Shown here piece by piece: positions 38,273 to 49,543 of a stretch of DNA of 64,000 bases. The notes under the pieces were generated by a model. The model had not been told where the DNA came from and ran no database searches. It was given only the letters and a program-made list of their open reading frames with translations. This DNA is from Eutreptiella sp. 'Long Island Sound 2002' (Eukaryota; Euglenozoa; Euglenophyceae; Eutreptiales; Eutreptiaceae). Numbering within the stretch: position 1 is the first letter of the stretch; each line of letters begins with the position of its first letter. The position numbers and the translations under genes were made by a program. The stretch is taken from positions 94,310,086 through 94,374,085 of the forward strand of contig OZ038383.1 of NCBI GenBank assembly GCA_964036045.1. Reading direction: 5' to 3'.

Positions 38273-39600
38273 GTCAAACGCGCAGGAGTTGCTCCAGCCG
38301 GTGGTTTCTGAGCTGCCACACGAAATCACCCAGCCGGAGCATGTGCTGGAGGAACTTGTTCACGCAGGACCCCCCTGGCGGCTCGTAGCGGGCAATTGCG
38401 CGGAGCTGCGCCTGGGCCGCCTCGGGCACCAGCCTGGAACAGAAGACCTGCGTCCACTCAGCACCGGCGGAACGCCACGAAGCCACACATAGCGCCTTGT
38501 CCCCGGGCGGGAGGTGTCGGGCCGCGTCTAGTACTGTTTGGCGGTAGTGGGGCCAGAGGAGTTGCGAGTGGGCGCAGCCCAGTTGCATGTCCCCCACAGA
38601 GGAGGCAAGGCTGCAGGAGGAGGGCCACGCCAGAGAGTCGCTCCTTTCGGATGCGGAGCCTGCGTTGCACCAGTGTGTTGCCGTCCCTGGCCCGCAGCGC
38701 TCGGTGGTAGGTGGCTGCCGCGGTGAGGTCCCGGGTGTGGACGTAGCCCGTGGCATGGACTACGCCCAGGGGCGTGTGTCCCCGGTGCGTCCACTCGTGG
38801 TCGAGCTGTGCCCGCTGTGCGACCGCGCCGAGCCTCTGCATGGTGCGGGGCCCCCGGTTGAGGTGAGCCTCATGGCCGGCGATGATGAGCTGGGCGTGGC
38901 TTGGGCCCGGCGGCGTGATCTGCAGGACGGTGTCCTTGGACACCGCCAAGTCCGCATTGTGCAGCAGCGCGTCGCTGTGGTGAGAGGTGCCCCGGGCAAA
39001 CCAAAATGGGTGCTTCTTCTGGTGCCCGCGCACGCGCGGGCTGTCTTGAAGCCACCGCAGGGGCATCTGGTTGCCCGCTTTAGCCGCGCCCGCAGGGACC
39101 CCCGTAGCCGGCTCGCGATCCGCGTGCTGCAGGAGGTGGAGGATGACCTCGGCGTCCACTGTATGGACCCACAGCCTGTGGGTGCCGTACTGCGGGGGGA
39201 GGGAGGCGGCCAGCCCCTCCCCGTCAGGTGCTGTGCCGGAGATGGCCGACTCCCAGGTGCGGGTGAGGTCGGCAGCGAGGGCGACACTAGTGGCGTGCCT
39301 GCAGGGCCCGCCCCCCGATGCGTCGGAGGACGTGTGGCCCCAGGCCTCTGGGATCCAATAATACCCGGTGAGGCTGAGCCACCCCGCGTTGAGGGCGGCG
39401 GAGTGCCACTTGACGTCGGGGTGGTCGGGGGTCAACTGGTCCACGCTCACTGCCAGAGTGTCGTCAGGGCGGATTGCTGGGTGGTCGTGGAATCGGACTT
39501 CAGCTCCGGTGACCGTGCTTGCCCAGGACCGAAGCGCCGTTAGGTGCTCCTTGAGCCACGCCGGGCCTCCGCGTTGGTGCACCACCAGGTGTCAGATGTG
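38273..39600 (-). pseudogene. Non-LTR element ORF: RNase H and zinc finger (frameshifted)
   Basis: Frame 38,458-39,585 carries an RNase H with a full DEDD set: Asp in SSDASGGG (~39,320), Glu in DGEGLAAS, Asp in HTVDAEVILHLL, and Asp in LLHNADLAVSK with the preceding HHSD. It then reads LLQPCLLCGG and shifts near 38,590 to a frame with DMQLGCAHSQLLWPHYR, a zf-RVT-like C-C-C-H finger, ending RNHRLEQLLRV and TGA. RNase H followed by such a finger is the C-terminus of many LINE ORF2 proteins. No reverse transcriptase is found upstream. The Gypsy-B LTR begins about 60 bases after the stop. Confidence 0.7.
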
Positions 39601-40110
39601 TCTTCTGGCTGGTCTTCCAGCCTGTGTACCGTCATGTGTGGATCGTGTGGCACAGCCCTAGCCACCAGCAGGGTCGTGCCGCGGGGTAGCTCACGGGGCC
39701 TGGGCTGGCCCGCCCCCACCTGCACTATCAACCACTCGGTCCGGAAAGGGCCCAGCATCTGTGGCCCTGTTGCCGCCATGAAGACCAGTAGGTGCAACCT
39801 CTTCACCAATGTGGTTGTCGTAGCCATCCCCACGGGGCTTACCCCCTTCAGCTCGGCCCTTTGGGCACCGGAGGTGGCATGGGCAAGCCTGCTTGGCTTC
39901 ACAGAACCGCACCATGTCCAGATCTTCAACATCTGGGAGCGGCAGGTCTCCAGACGAGGTGGTCAAGGTGTAGAGAACGGCTTCTTTGTCTTCTTCGGCT
40001 GTGTCCAGCCCATAATCTAGCCCACAATACACCAGATCTTCGTCCTCGTAGTGGGAGCTCCCTGCCTCTGAGCTGCCTGACTCCATGTTGGGAAGTAACA
40101 CCAACCGCAA
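39540..40110 (-). pseudogene. Upstream ORFs of the RNase H element, unrecognised
   Basis: Two minus frames overlap. One (from 40,110; the better ATG is probably at about 40,083) reads MESGSSEAGSSHYEDEDL and is acidic, with RFCEAKQACPCHLRCP Cys residues. The other reads MATTTTLVKRLHLLVFMAAT, PFRTEWLIVQVGAGQPRPRE and LPRGTTLLVARAVPHDPH before shifting into the RNase H frame near 39,590. Neither matches a family I know. The second looks like the true N-terminal part of the RNase H protein, which would then lack an RT. Confidence 0.45.
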
Positions 40111-42530
40111 CCCACGTTCTCAGTGATGTTCCTTCCGCCCTCTACCGGTACTCGCATGTCAAAGCGGCGAGCTCTCCAGACTCCCACGCAGCACACTCAC
40201 GTCGACACGCAGTTACAGGGGTTCAGATTCAGGCACAGATGCCAAGCCTCTGCTACCAAGAGGCATATTCTGGGACGCTAGGACCTTCTGAGCCCATTTC
40301 TGATCCATTTGAACTCGTGAATAACCGGGATCCAGCCAGGCAGAGCAAACACGAAGAACATCAACAGCCAAAGAGTTGGGTAGAGGGCCTGAGAGTGAAA
40401 TGGTGGGAAATAACCCCTAGTTATGTAGATAATCGGGCAATCAATCACAAACTCGATATCATTTCACTGTCAATTGACCACATGCTGCTAATGTCAGATC
40501 ATGGCAGAATTGCGCAGATTGGGTAAAAGTCGACCAAATTCATAACCAGTTGAATCAGCGTGCGCAGCATGCGTTATCAGTCATTCATGACATCAATGGG
40601 GGCAATCGGGGGAATCATGCATGATGTCATGATGGATTCCCTATCAGCATGTGAAAATCACCTTTTGGTAGGAAATGGGAAAATGACACAAAAGTAATCG
40701 AATATTGACTCCACCCTTGGTACCTCTGGAGACAATGGTACCGGTCATTTTCTGATCTGAGACGGTGGCATGATGGTCAATTTCTGCATCATCAGTCATT
40801 AAGAATGTCATGAGGAATGAGGGATGGATGGATGATCAGGGTCGATCATGACCAATGATGGGCAGATGATGGACACCTGACTAAGACCTAAATGAGTGAA
40901 ATGTTTGACATCAGAGTGATGATGGCCATGGTGCATGATGATCATGAGATGATCGGGCATGATCAGGATAGGGCCGATCACGTGAAATTTGCAGAAAGTA
41001 TGATTGATAATCTTCAGATCGCCCAGATCCGCTCCAGCAACCATAGGCGCTAACAATACCTGGTCCACATAGGGTCCAAACCAAGGTTGTGGGTTTGACC
41101 TGCAGTGAGATGTTGTGGCACCACATCGAGATCTAACTCTCTTGTGTTCCACCACTCCTATGTGTCATGCTGACCAGCAAAAGTTCGAAAGACAAAAAAG
41201 GAATATTTTCTACATTGTTTGTGCGTCTTTTGACACTTAAGCTATTCACTAAGCCCAGTGAGACCTCTTTGATGTCTCAGGAAGGGGGGGGTTTAGTCTT
41301 GGAACGGGAGGGAACGGGCAAACGCGCAATCGTGCATTGACCACACGTGAGTCTGCGAACGCTAATAGGAAACATTGATATGTGAACGAACTGTGCATTG
41401 TGTGAGTAAGATACTTCAATACCTTTGAACAAGGTTTATTTTTGAATTGTGGATATTCATTTCAATTTGGTGCCTCGTCTAAAGATCATGCAAAAGGTTG
41501 TCAAGTGTATGGGAAACGAGACGATTTTCGAAGAAGAAACGGCAACCATAGCATTCTCGGTGAACGTCCACTTGAACGCACCTGGTGTGGGAGAACGATT
41601 ATCGTTAATTAGTGCCCTAAAGGTTTTGATGAAATCCTGCAGGTTTTGGAGTTGGAAAACAGGACCACAGCGGCAAGTAGAGCATGAAGAGGATACGGAT
41701 CGAATCAATGAATAGTTTTGAAATTTAATGTATCACAGAAGGGCTGCAGATAGACAATGCAAGCTTGGGTACAAAGATTCAATCACAATTGGACAAAACA
41801 AATGGTTTTTATATGGAAAACTGACATTAGTCTGGCCTCAAAAATACTCTCATGCACCTCATGTGTACTTTTGGACATGCAATGGAATAGCTTAGGAATC
41901 TGGGGCATGTAGGTTGGGCCAGACACAGGATATACTGAATTCAGAATCAGTTAAAACGTAGGCCCACAATAAGTAGGTAAATCAATTGAGTATAGGGGTC
42001 CTGGGGTCGGAGACCACTAGATTTAACCAACAAGGCTGAAGGCATGAAATGCCTATTCCATTGAGGTATCACGTCCATGAAGGAAGATACCTCTGCTCAC
42101 TTGAGTGGTAGGGGTGAACCTTATGAGGGCGCTAGGGTTAGAACCCTAGTTGTTTGAAACATGTACTAAAAACCTCAAAAAGAGTGATTAAAATAATTAA
42201 TTGTTAGTCTTCAAAACTTCCAAGGGCTTAGACAGGGCTTGGCCTGGATCAAGTACCCCAAGTAGGACATGGCAGTGACTTTTTCTTACTCCCCCCTGGA
42301 GTACTAGTTGATCAAGCTAGTAGGACAAAAGTTAAGGGCTCCAATTACCCTGAAATCACCTCAGAAATTCCCTCAAACCAGCTTATAACATTCTTATTAC
42401 TTCATAGAGGCTTATTACACTGTAGGTACCCTCGGAAAACAGTGCAATGTTCCCTGTATGGTGTTTCTTTCAAGCCGCATTACTCAAAAGTCGCCAGCGT
42501 GCGGCGAAAAAACTTTGTAAAACGTTTTCG
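40111..42530. other. Stretch without recognisable gene
   Basis: Only short ORFs. The 40,550-41,110 part is rich in ATGATG/CATGATC words. The 88-residue ORF at 41,449-41,715 (plus) has no recognisable motif. No LTR partner, tail or box pair was found. Confidence 0.5.
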
Positions 42531-42610
42531 GGGACGTTGGGCTGAACCCAGGACTCCCTCTCCAGAGTGCTCATGCTTGCCCACTAAGGTACAGTCCAAC
42601 GCTCTAATGC
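42530..42610 (-). other. tRNA-like (SINE-head-like) sequence
   Basis: The minus strand has a D-arm-like TACCTTAGTGGGCAAGC (42,576-42,592) and a B-box-like GGGTTCAGCCC (42,539-42,549) with plausible spacing. The stems are degenerate. It is weak evidence for a tRNA-derived repeat. Confidence 0.25.
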
Positions 42611-45546
42611 GGACGGTCATCGCTGTATAAACAGCGTTTTAGTAAACTTCCTGAGCAAGGGCCAGGGTGGAGCAATACTCCCAATGGAGGGCACAAACCT
42701 CCAGGAGCTAGAAAAATGAGACATGTCACCGACAGGGTGTGAATCCTGTGGTTTAGCGAAAGGGTTAGCGCTTTAGAATGTCAAGTTGCTAAAAGTTGAC
42801 AAAACGACTTTCCAAATCGTCATAATTTATCTAAAACTGGTCGTCGTAGACAAGCCCAACAGAGCCAGACGAAACAAAGGGAGGTGCAGAAGCGTAAAAG
42901 GCTTCTGGAAAAGAAGGTATGAGCCGTGGTTTTGAAAGTTTTTAAAAGACATTTTTGCACAGTTGCATCAAAACGTTTATAAACATTAGGAAAAAGAATG
43001 AAACAAGTAGCCAAGCAACAGAGCAGGCGGACAACCTGTCTCTCAGGTATTTTACTGTCATGACACACTCATGCATTGTGTTTGTGTGGTTTGTTTCGTT
43101 AAAATATTAGGGTTGTCACCGCTGTGTTGGTTGGGGTATGGGTGTTCACCTCCCTCAATCTGCATAGGTAAAACCAGGAATCGAAGGTATGTCAGACGAA
43201 CGGAGCACGCAGCGCGCACGCAGGGTTAGTCTGTGCGCTGTGCTTGCGATGCATGTGCCTAATCTCGGCATTCACACCCTGTGGTACTCTCCCTGAGCAT
43301 CCCTCACTCCCTCTTTTTCTCCACAGGGCAAAGAGAAAGTGTTTGCTCGTGCCTGCCTGGCCGTAGAGTTCAAATAGGGTTGTTTAAAACGCTAGGCTTC
43401 GTTTTGCGCTGTGCAGTTGCCCGTCATTTCACTCTCTCTCTCTCTCCTGCAGGAAACAAAGGAGGAAGTGCATAATACACACGATGCATGTATCGCTTAG
43501 GGTTGTTTTTAAATCGCCGTAGGGTTGTTTAAACGCTTAGGGTTGCTCTTGCGTTCGTTGTTCCTCGGCATACACATGATGCCTGGCGAGTAAGGTGAGT
43601 AAGCCCAGGGGGAGATCACCTCCTGGTTGAGTTTCTTCGCGATTGGTTAAATTGTAGGAATTAAAATGAAAACAGTCTTCACGTCTCCTGTCTTTCCTGC
43701 ATGCTGCATGATGCATTAGAGGGCTGTAGGACACGCGCTGTCCAAGCGGTAGAACCCTTGTTAGGTTACCCAGGGCTCCGCCACAGGTGCTATAAAAGAA
43801 CGGGCGGAGTCCTTAACGCTTGCTTGCTTGATAGGACGGTTTGGGGACAGTGTAATATTTTCCAACCGGAGACCCGTATAATACGGCGAGGTTGGTTAGG
43901 TTCCTCTGCCACAAACCGTCCTGCATCTGCTTGGTGATTGGTGCACTCCCTAGCCCAGCTAAAAAGGGCGCTGATCCCATAATCACATGGGCCCCAGCCA
44001 GGAATGGCGAGGACTGAACGTCTCCCTCATGTACAACCCTTACTACACGCCGTGCGCACAACACACAAGTGCACCCCCTCCAAGCCCTTGCAGAGAAACG
44101 CGCGTGGGCATCTCTGTCAGCCGACAGCTGCCTAGTGGCGCTGTGCTCGCTTGTCATTTCACAGGAGGGCCAGCAGGGCCTGATTACTCTTTGTCAACGC
44201 CATCCAGTAGAGGGTGTAGGGGGTATGGTCAGCAGGCCTGGTAGTGGCTGAGTGCTGTTGTGCTCACCCTACCTTCGAAGGCTGGTGCTGGCATTAGTGA
44301 GTGTAGTGTAGTGGTGTGTCCTGCTCTGCGTGCTTTTCCTTGCGGGCAGGGGAGTGCGTTAGCTTTGTACCTCTAGAAAAATGGGCGTTTTGGATGCCCT
44401 TACCCCACTTGGCCACCCCTTCCCTCCAGTAGGTAGAGCTTTTGCCGTTTTCCCAAAGCTCAGGCGCCAGCACAGAAATAGGGCGCCATAGGAGCGGTAC
44501 CAGTACCTGACTAAGACCTTCGGTTCCACATCAGCGAAGGCCGTTGATGGCACCCAGGGCCGAGGAGAGAAGTGAGACACATCCCGACCTAATGTGATGA
44601 CCTCGGGGAGCCAACGAAGAGCGGTGGCTTCCTAGACCAGAGGAGAATGATGAGCAAGGTGTTGAGGACAAGGTGTGCATACCGTCCTTGGGGACAAGCG
44701 TACCCACAGTTAGGACCCCTAACAGGTCCAGACCCATGGGGTTCTACCCATCTTGGCGGTGTTACCATACCCCTAAGTATACGTCGCACACATGCAACAC
44801 GTGGTCAACAAGGCACTCACTCGCTGGGAGGCTGCAAACCTGATAAGCGGCCATCTGGTTCACGCTGGTAACCACATGCATGGGACTGCAGGGCACAACC
44901 AGGGCAGGAGCAGGGCTCCAAAAGCAGTGGATGTGTAGGTGTTTGGAGCGCCGAGCCCGATTGAGGGTGGGAGTTAGTACATTCACCGTACCTGGAGCTC
45001 TACAGGAGTCCTGAGCCTGTCCTGGCACTCACTGAGTAGGCCTGGCTGTCTGCACAAGAGCGCTCACCGCCCCTGGGAGGTTGGAAAACAGAGGGGGTTG
45101 CGAGTCAAGAGCCTCAACTGTGAGTTCCAAAGGGAGGAAATCTGTTCACGTAGGCCGGGGTGTTCAGGTGACCCGCAGTTGGGGTGGTCGTGTGGAGGCG
45201 GGCACCCCGGACTGATCCGACCCCACGGGTACCTAGTCCAGAGCGAGGGCACGTTCTTGGTACTACACTGTGCCGATTCATGTATGGTGGGAGGCTGGGG
45301 CGATAGGACTCACCAACGATTGGGCTGCAAACAAGATAACCGGCCTGGTGGTATTCCAATGATCCCCAGTTTTGCTTTCCTCGCTGAGGGGGAAGTGTAC
45401 CTCTGGGGGGAGCCGATACTCCTGCAGCAGTGGCCTGAAGGAGAGTCTGAACGGGAGGAAGGGATGTCTGGGGTATACCACGGCCTCTCGATGCTTCCAA
45501 CCTCCTCGGTTTGGTTGGGAACAATAAATAGATAGGCACAAGGAGA
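42611..45546. other. Stretch without recognisable gene
   Basis: Short ORFs only. It contains a CT microsatellite at about 43,432-43,450 and several AGGGTTGTTT repeats at 43,375-43,555. Sequence near 44.6-45.5 kb may be the 3' untranslated part of Gypsy-C, but no 3' LTR could be identified. Confidence 0.45.
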
Positions 45547-45950
45547 TTAGTTTTTTTTCTTACGCTGGGACAGAGTCTCAGCACAAAAGACGGGGTTCAT
45601 AACTCTGTCAGGTTGGATGAAGGCAGACATGTGTGCCCAGGCTGCCTCAGAAGCTCCATAGGCCTCCCAAAAGGTGAGGAATTTCTAAGGCTTTTTCTAC
45701 TCAGGGCGGGCTATACCTGCCACTACGTAGTATCCATCGACTGCCATTTCTTCGGCAGTCATGTCCTCAAGTTTGTCAGCCTCTTCAGGTGAGGCTGCGT
45801 TCTGCAGGTCGATTTTCCCGACCTCTTTATCGCTTAGGCGCCACTCATCGCAGGGCAAGTCATCAGGGGAGTGGTAGTGCTTCAACTGTTTGGGAGCACA
45901 GAGTAGTTCACCACCTAGACGTGGACTGCACCTGACATGGGTCCTAGATC
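45547..45950 (-). pseudogene. pol: Gypsy-C Pol C-terminus with decayed chromodomain
   Basis: The minus frame reads LKHYHSPDDLPCDEWRLSD, then EEADKLEDMTAEEMAVDGY and YVVAGIARPE, where it meets a TAG and then a second TAG. Reading through, it continues KFLTFWEAYGASEAAWAHMS and AFIQPDRVMNPVF to TAA at 45,547. YVVAGI...FWEAYG...AAW is the chromodomain pattern. The two stops show the copy is dead. Without reading past the stops the ORF appears to end at 45,697 and the domain is missed. Confidence 0.7.
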
Positions 45951-46786
45951 CATCTATCCTGATGATACGATAGGGCCCAAATTAGGGTCCTGAAGGCAGT
46001 TACGCGGCCAGGAGGGTGGTCGTGAGTGGTGAACCAAAACCGATTTTGTCCGCTCACTGCATGTTCACGAACCTGTCTCAGGTTAGTTTGTGCCTGCTTA
46101 GCCGTAGACTGCTTGTGTTCCAGCCAATCCCAAACAGGGCTCTTGAAGTCCTCAGGAAAGGGGGTGCGGAAAAACCAAGCGGGTCGTCCTCCGCAAAACA
46201 ACTCGTTGGGGGTGAAACCTGTACACGAGCTCCTCTGAGAGTTCATGGTTAGCGCGGCCCATGGCAACAGCCGTACCTAATCTTTAGTACGTTCTTGCTT
46301 CATCAGGATTCTCAGTTTCTGCTCCACCACACGGTTGTGTCTCTCGCAAAGAGGGTTAGACGTGTTAGTATAGGGCACACCTGGGGTCACCTCAACGTTG
46401 AGGGCGTTCAGTACATGCTTGTACCATCCTGTGTCACTGCGGATGCGTACATCTTCATCAAAGTGCACCTGTTTGGGTGCTCCGTATCGTATTGTTCGAC
46501 CAACACTTTTACAGGCTGCTCACCTGTAGTTTTCTTACTGCAAGGAAGAACACAGCTGAGGCGTGACAGGCCACAGGTTACCACTAATCAGCTATCATAG
46601 CCAGCAAAGGGAGGCGGGCCGTGGATGAAATCCACGTACAGTAGAGAGTTCGTACAATAGGGTATGGGTAGGCCGGAAATCAGTCCCCTCTCCCTACTAT
46701 TGCTCTGCGTGGTGGCAGGGTAGCCACAAGTTTCAACAATGGTCTGCATACGAGACCTCAGTTCAGTCAAGGTTAGACTGGAGTAG
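45944..46786 (-). pseudogene. pol: Gypsy-C integrase region
   Basis: Minus frames carry SRMQTIVETCGYPAT (finger), Asp in LLYVDFIHG at ~46,630, Asp in DEDVRIRSDTGWYK at ~46,450 (the usual HSDED is HFDED), and Glu in NPLCERHNRVVEQ at ~46,350. Then come QRSSCTGFTPNELFCGGRPA and WFFRTPFPEDFKSPV. Breaks at about 46,590 and 46,270 split it. The region would insert cDNA into the genome in an intact element. It is cut at its N-terminal end by insertion 2. Confidence 0.8.
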
Positions 46787-48476
46787 AGGTAGGTAGTAGG
46801 TAGGTAGGTCGACTCGGGACTGGGGTTGCCCCGCAGGGGGGACTTACCAAGGGGCTTTTGCTCACCCACCCACGGCCCTACTGCACGTGCCCACACAAAG
46901 CGGCTCCCCCACATGGGGGAAGGGCGCGGTCGCCGCGAGCAGTACCCTACAGCGGGTTTTGCCCAGAGAGGTAACCCATGTTCGACCGAAGTCTCACATT
47001 CCTCTCCTTTGGGCGGATGATACGTGGGGGAGGGTCCCACCGCACATCCTCATCAACCTCCGGATTCTGGGGCCCAGGGGCCCAGAGCCAGGCCAAAGGC
47101 CCTGTCCTGCAGGCACCCCCACCTGGGTTGGTTTTCAGTAGGTGTGAGGCGACTTGAAGAAGCACGTGCTACGGGACTCGCATGCCGTGGCGCACACTCA
47201 CACCTCCTGACTCGGTCGAGCTTGCGCTCTCCCGGAAGGCCGGGGGTTCCAAGTAGGTCGTTGTGGCCGGTTGGTCGGTCGTATGGTACGAATGCGGTGT
47301 AGTTTGTCAATGTAGGTTGGTCGGTTGCTTGATGGTAGAGCCAAGTTTTGTTCGTGGGCATGGTTGTCGGTGGGCGCGGCGCACCACCGTGTCACCAACC
47401 CTTTGGACGCCGTTCCCGTTTCGACCCGTGCACGCCTGGCTGGTTTGGTGTTGGCCGGCTTGCGTGTTCTCTGTTTACGGTCAAGTGGCGGCTGCAGCTG
47501 CGGTGTTGTTGGTTGGCGGTCGTCTTGGCCGCCTCATGGTCGGCTTGGTTTGCGTGGGTTCCATTGCGCTGCTGCCGGTGGTCGTTCTGCCGAATGTTGT
47601 TTATGCAGCCGGCATGTCCGTGTCGGTGCTGGTCAGTGGCGTCGTGGTTTGTCCAAGTGTAGTGTTGTGTAGTTTGTTACTGTTGAGTGGTCGCGTTTGT
47701 ATTGGCAGCGTTGCGGTGTTCTGCTGTGTTCGTGGGTACGGTCGTTGGTGGGCGTGGCGCACCACGGTGTTGCCAACCTGTTGGGTGCCGTTTCCCTTTC
47801 GACCCGTGCACGCCTGGCTGGTTCGGCGTTGGCCGGAATGCGTGTGGTCTGTTTACGGTCAAGTGGTGGCTGCAGCTGTCGTGTGGTTGGTGCGCGGTTG
47901 TCGTGGCCGCCTCATGGTCGGCTGGGTTCGTGTTGGTTCCGTTGAACTGCTGCTGGTGGTCTCATCGTCGAATCCTGCCCGATTAGCCAGCACGTTTGTG
48001 TCTGCGTCGGTTTGTTGCGTCTTGGTTTGTACAAGTGTCGTGTAGTGTAGTTTGGGAACGTTCGTGGGCCGCGTCCGCAGCGGCAGAGTCACAGTGTTCC
48101 TCTATGTTTGTGGCCATGGTGGTCGGGGGGCGCGGCTCGCGACGGTGTCGCTAGCTCGTTGGACGTCGCTCTCGCACAAGCCCATGCACGCCCGGCCAGC
48201 TTGGCGCTGGTCAATGTGCGCGCGGTCTGTTCACGGTGAGGTTGCGTCCGCTGTAGTGGTTCTGGCGGTGTGTGGTCGTGTTAGTCGCCTCTTGGTTGGT
48301 TTGTTCGGCGTTCGTTCCTTGTGATCGCAGCAGGCGCTCGCGCAGTCGGATTAGTTGTGTGCAGGTGTTCCGCTTGTTGCGATGTTGGTCGGTGCCAGGT
48401 GTGTGGGGCCGGCACGGTACGTTTGTACTGTGGCCCGCCCGCCCGCCGCGGGGGAGAAAGGCCATGACAAGTGGTT
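46787..48476 (-). mobile_element. (ACCT)n-tailed insertion 2 in Gypsy-C integrase, with 5' tandem monomers
   Basis: The insert is 1,690 bp, flanked by an exact 11-bp duplication GACTGGAGTAG (46,776-46,786 and 48,477-48,487). The minus-strand 3' end is an (ACCT)n-type tail (plus AGGTAGGTAGTAGGTAGGTAGG). The 5' two-thirds is a tandem array; the remaining 3' body has no coding signal. It has the same architecture and strand as insertion 1 and shares CTCCTTTGGGCGGA (47,004-47,017). This is diagnostic of target-primed reverse transcription, probably a non-autonomous element. Confidence 0.8.
47340..48440. repeat. Tandem array, ~378-bp unit, about 3 copies
   Basis: Unit starts are recognisable as TTCGTGGGCATGGTTGTCGG (~47,349), TTCGTGGGTACGGTCGTTGG (~47,729) and TTTGTGGCCATGGTGGTCGG (~48,104). 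The later GCACGCCTGGCTGG and TGTTTACGGTC words are also repeated. Copies one and two are closer to each other than to copy three. It forms the 5' part of insertion 2. Confidence 0.85.
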
Positions 48477-48487
48477 GACTGGAGTAG
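48477..48487. repeat. Target-site duplication of insertion 2 (right copy)
   Basis: GACTGGAGTAG, identical to 46,776-46,786. Removing the insert and one copy rejoins Gypsy-C integrase coding on both sides. Confidence 0.85.
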
Positions 48488-49543
48488 AAACATTCACCGA
48501 AGAAGTCCACTCAGATATTAGCGCCAGTGTGACCTGAGCTGAGATGGGCCCACTGTAGACACCCATCGTGTCGTGCCTCAGGAACAGCTATACGATCCTC
48601 GTAGAACAGGTATTGGTTACTCTTATACCACTTGTGCCCGTCCATGACACAGGTTTCGAGACCAGTGCTGAGGGTCTGCAGAATATCTTTATATTCTGAC
48701 TGATAGTCGGTTAGACTCCAACCCTCGAGGATTCCTGCCGTATGCATAGACAGGTCCATTTTGGACATCCATGCGCTGGAAAGCCTCCTTGACAAGAGCC
48801 TCAGAGCTCTCAACAATAAGCGCATCGAAGTTGTTGCGCGATATGTAGTCAGACAATTCGTTTTTTATACCAGGGATATGCTGGACGGTTGGCCTGAAAT
48901 GTCTGAGGTAAGTCCACCACCCTTTTAGTTTTGCTTTCCCTCGTGGTGGGCCCTTCTGAAAGGACTTCACCGGTTCCTGGTCGCAGAGCCAGAGAATAGG
49001 GTTAGGTCCCAATAGTCGGGATTGTGAAGAGAGCACGGACATGCCGGCCAGGAGTTCCTGGTTGTAGGTGCTTTGGTTTGAACGCGCCAAGTTCCATTTC
49101 CAGCTCCAGTGGCCAAGTGGCACCAGTCGCCACTCACTGGAGGGATAGTTGTGTTTCAGAGAGCCATCACAGTTCAAACCTGACGTGCGATAATTGCAAT
49201 GGGTTAGCTCAGCTGGGTTAAGCTCCTGCCACCGGTAAATCGTTTCACCCCCCTCTACATCACTGCCATCAATGATCAGGACGATCTCACCCTTAGGGCA
49301 AGGTACCCCAAGGCAGTTGGAGGAGGCGATTTTCTTCTTCAATTCCTTGAAACATTGCTCCTCTCTGGCAGTCCAGCTCCAGGGGGTTCTATTCTTGATA
49401 AGGTCACTGAGAGGGGCAGAGGAGTAAGTAAAATTGTGGATGTGTCGTCGATAGATGTTACAGGCGCCCACAAAACTCCTCACGTCTTGTAGATCCCTCT
49501 TAGGGTCGTCGCGAATCTGCATGTCCTGTAGCAGCGGCATCAA
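48488..49543 (-). pseudogene. pol: Gypsy-C RNase H and integrase N-terminus
   Basis: Frame 48,689-49,543 starts in the RT connection (VRSFVGACNIYRRHIHNF) and covers RNase H: LIIDGSDVEGGETIY, EWRLVPLGHW, YNQELLAGM, LWLCDQEPVKSF and GIKNELSDYISRNNF. Coding then shifts to 48,511-48,825 (YLFYEDRIAVPEARHDGCL, WAHLSSGHTGAN), the integrase His/Cys finger region. It is the closest relative in the window of the Gypsy-B pol. Confidence 0.8.

Noticed and set aside
38458-38600. C-terminal 50 residues of the 38,458-39,585 ORF as real protein
   Set aside because: After LLCGG the frame turns Pro/Arg-rich; the zinc finger continues in another frame, so this end is an out-of-frame artefact.
41449-41715. 88-residue plus-strand gene
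   Set aside because: No motif, no neighbour in the same frame, and length is within chance for this region.
43370-43560. Telomere-like repeat (AGGGTTG words)
   Set aside because: The words are irregularly spaced and mixed with TTTAAA sequence; not a telomeric array.
47263-48045. 260-residue Val/Cys/Trp-rich ORF
   Set aside because: It lies wholly within a tandem repeat array of an insertion; no domain.
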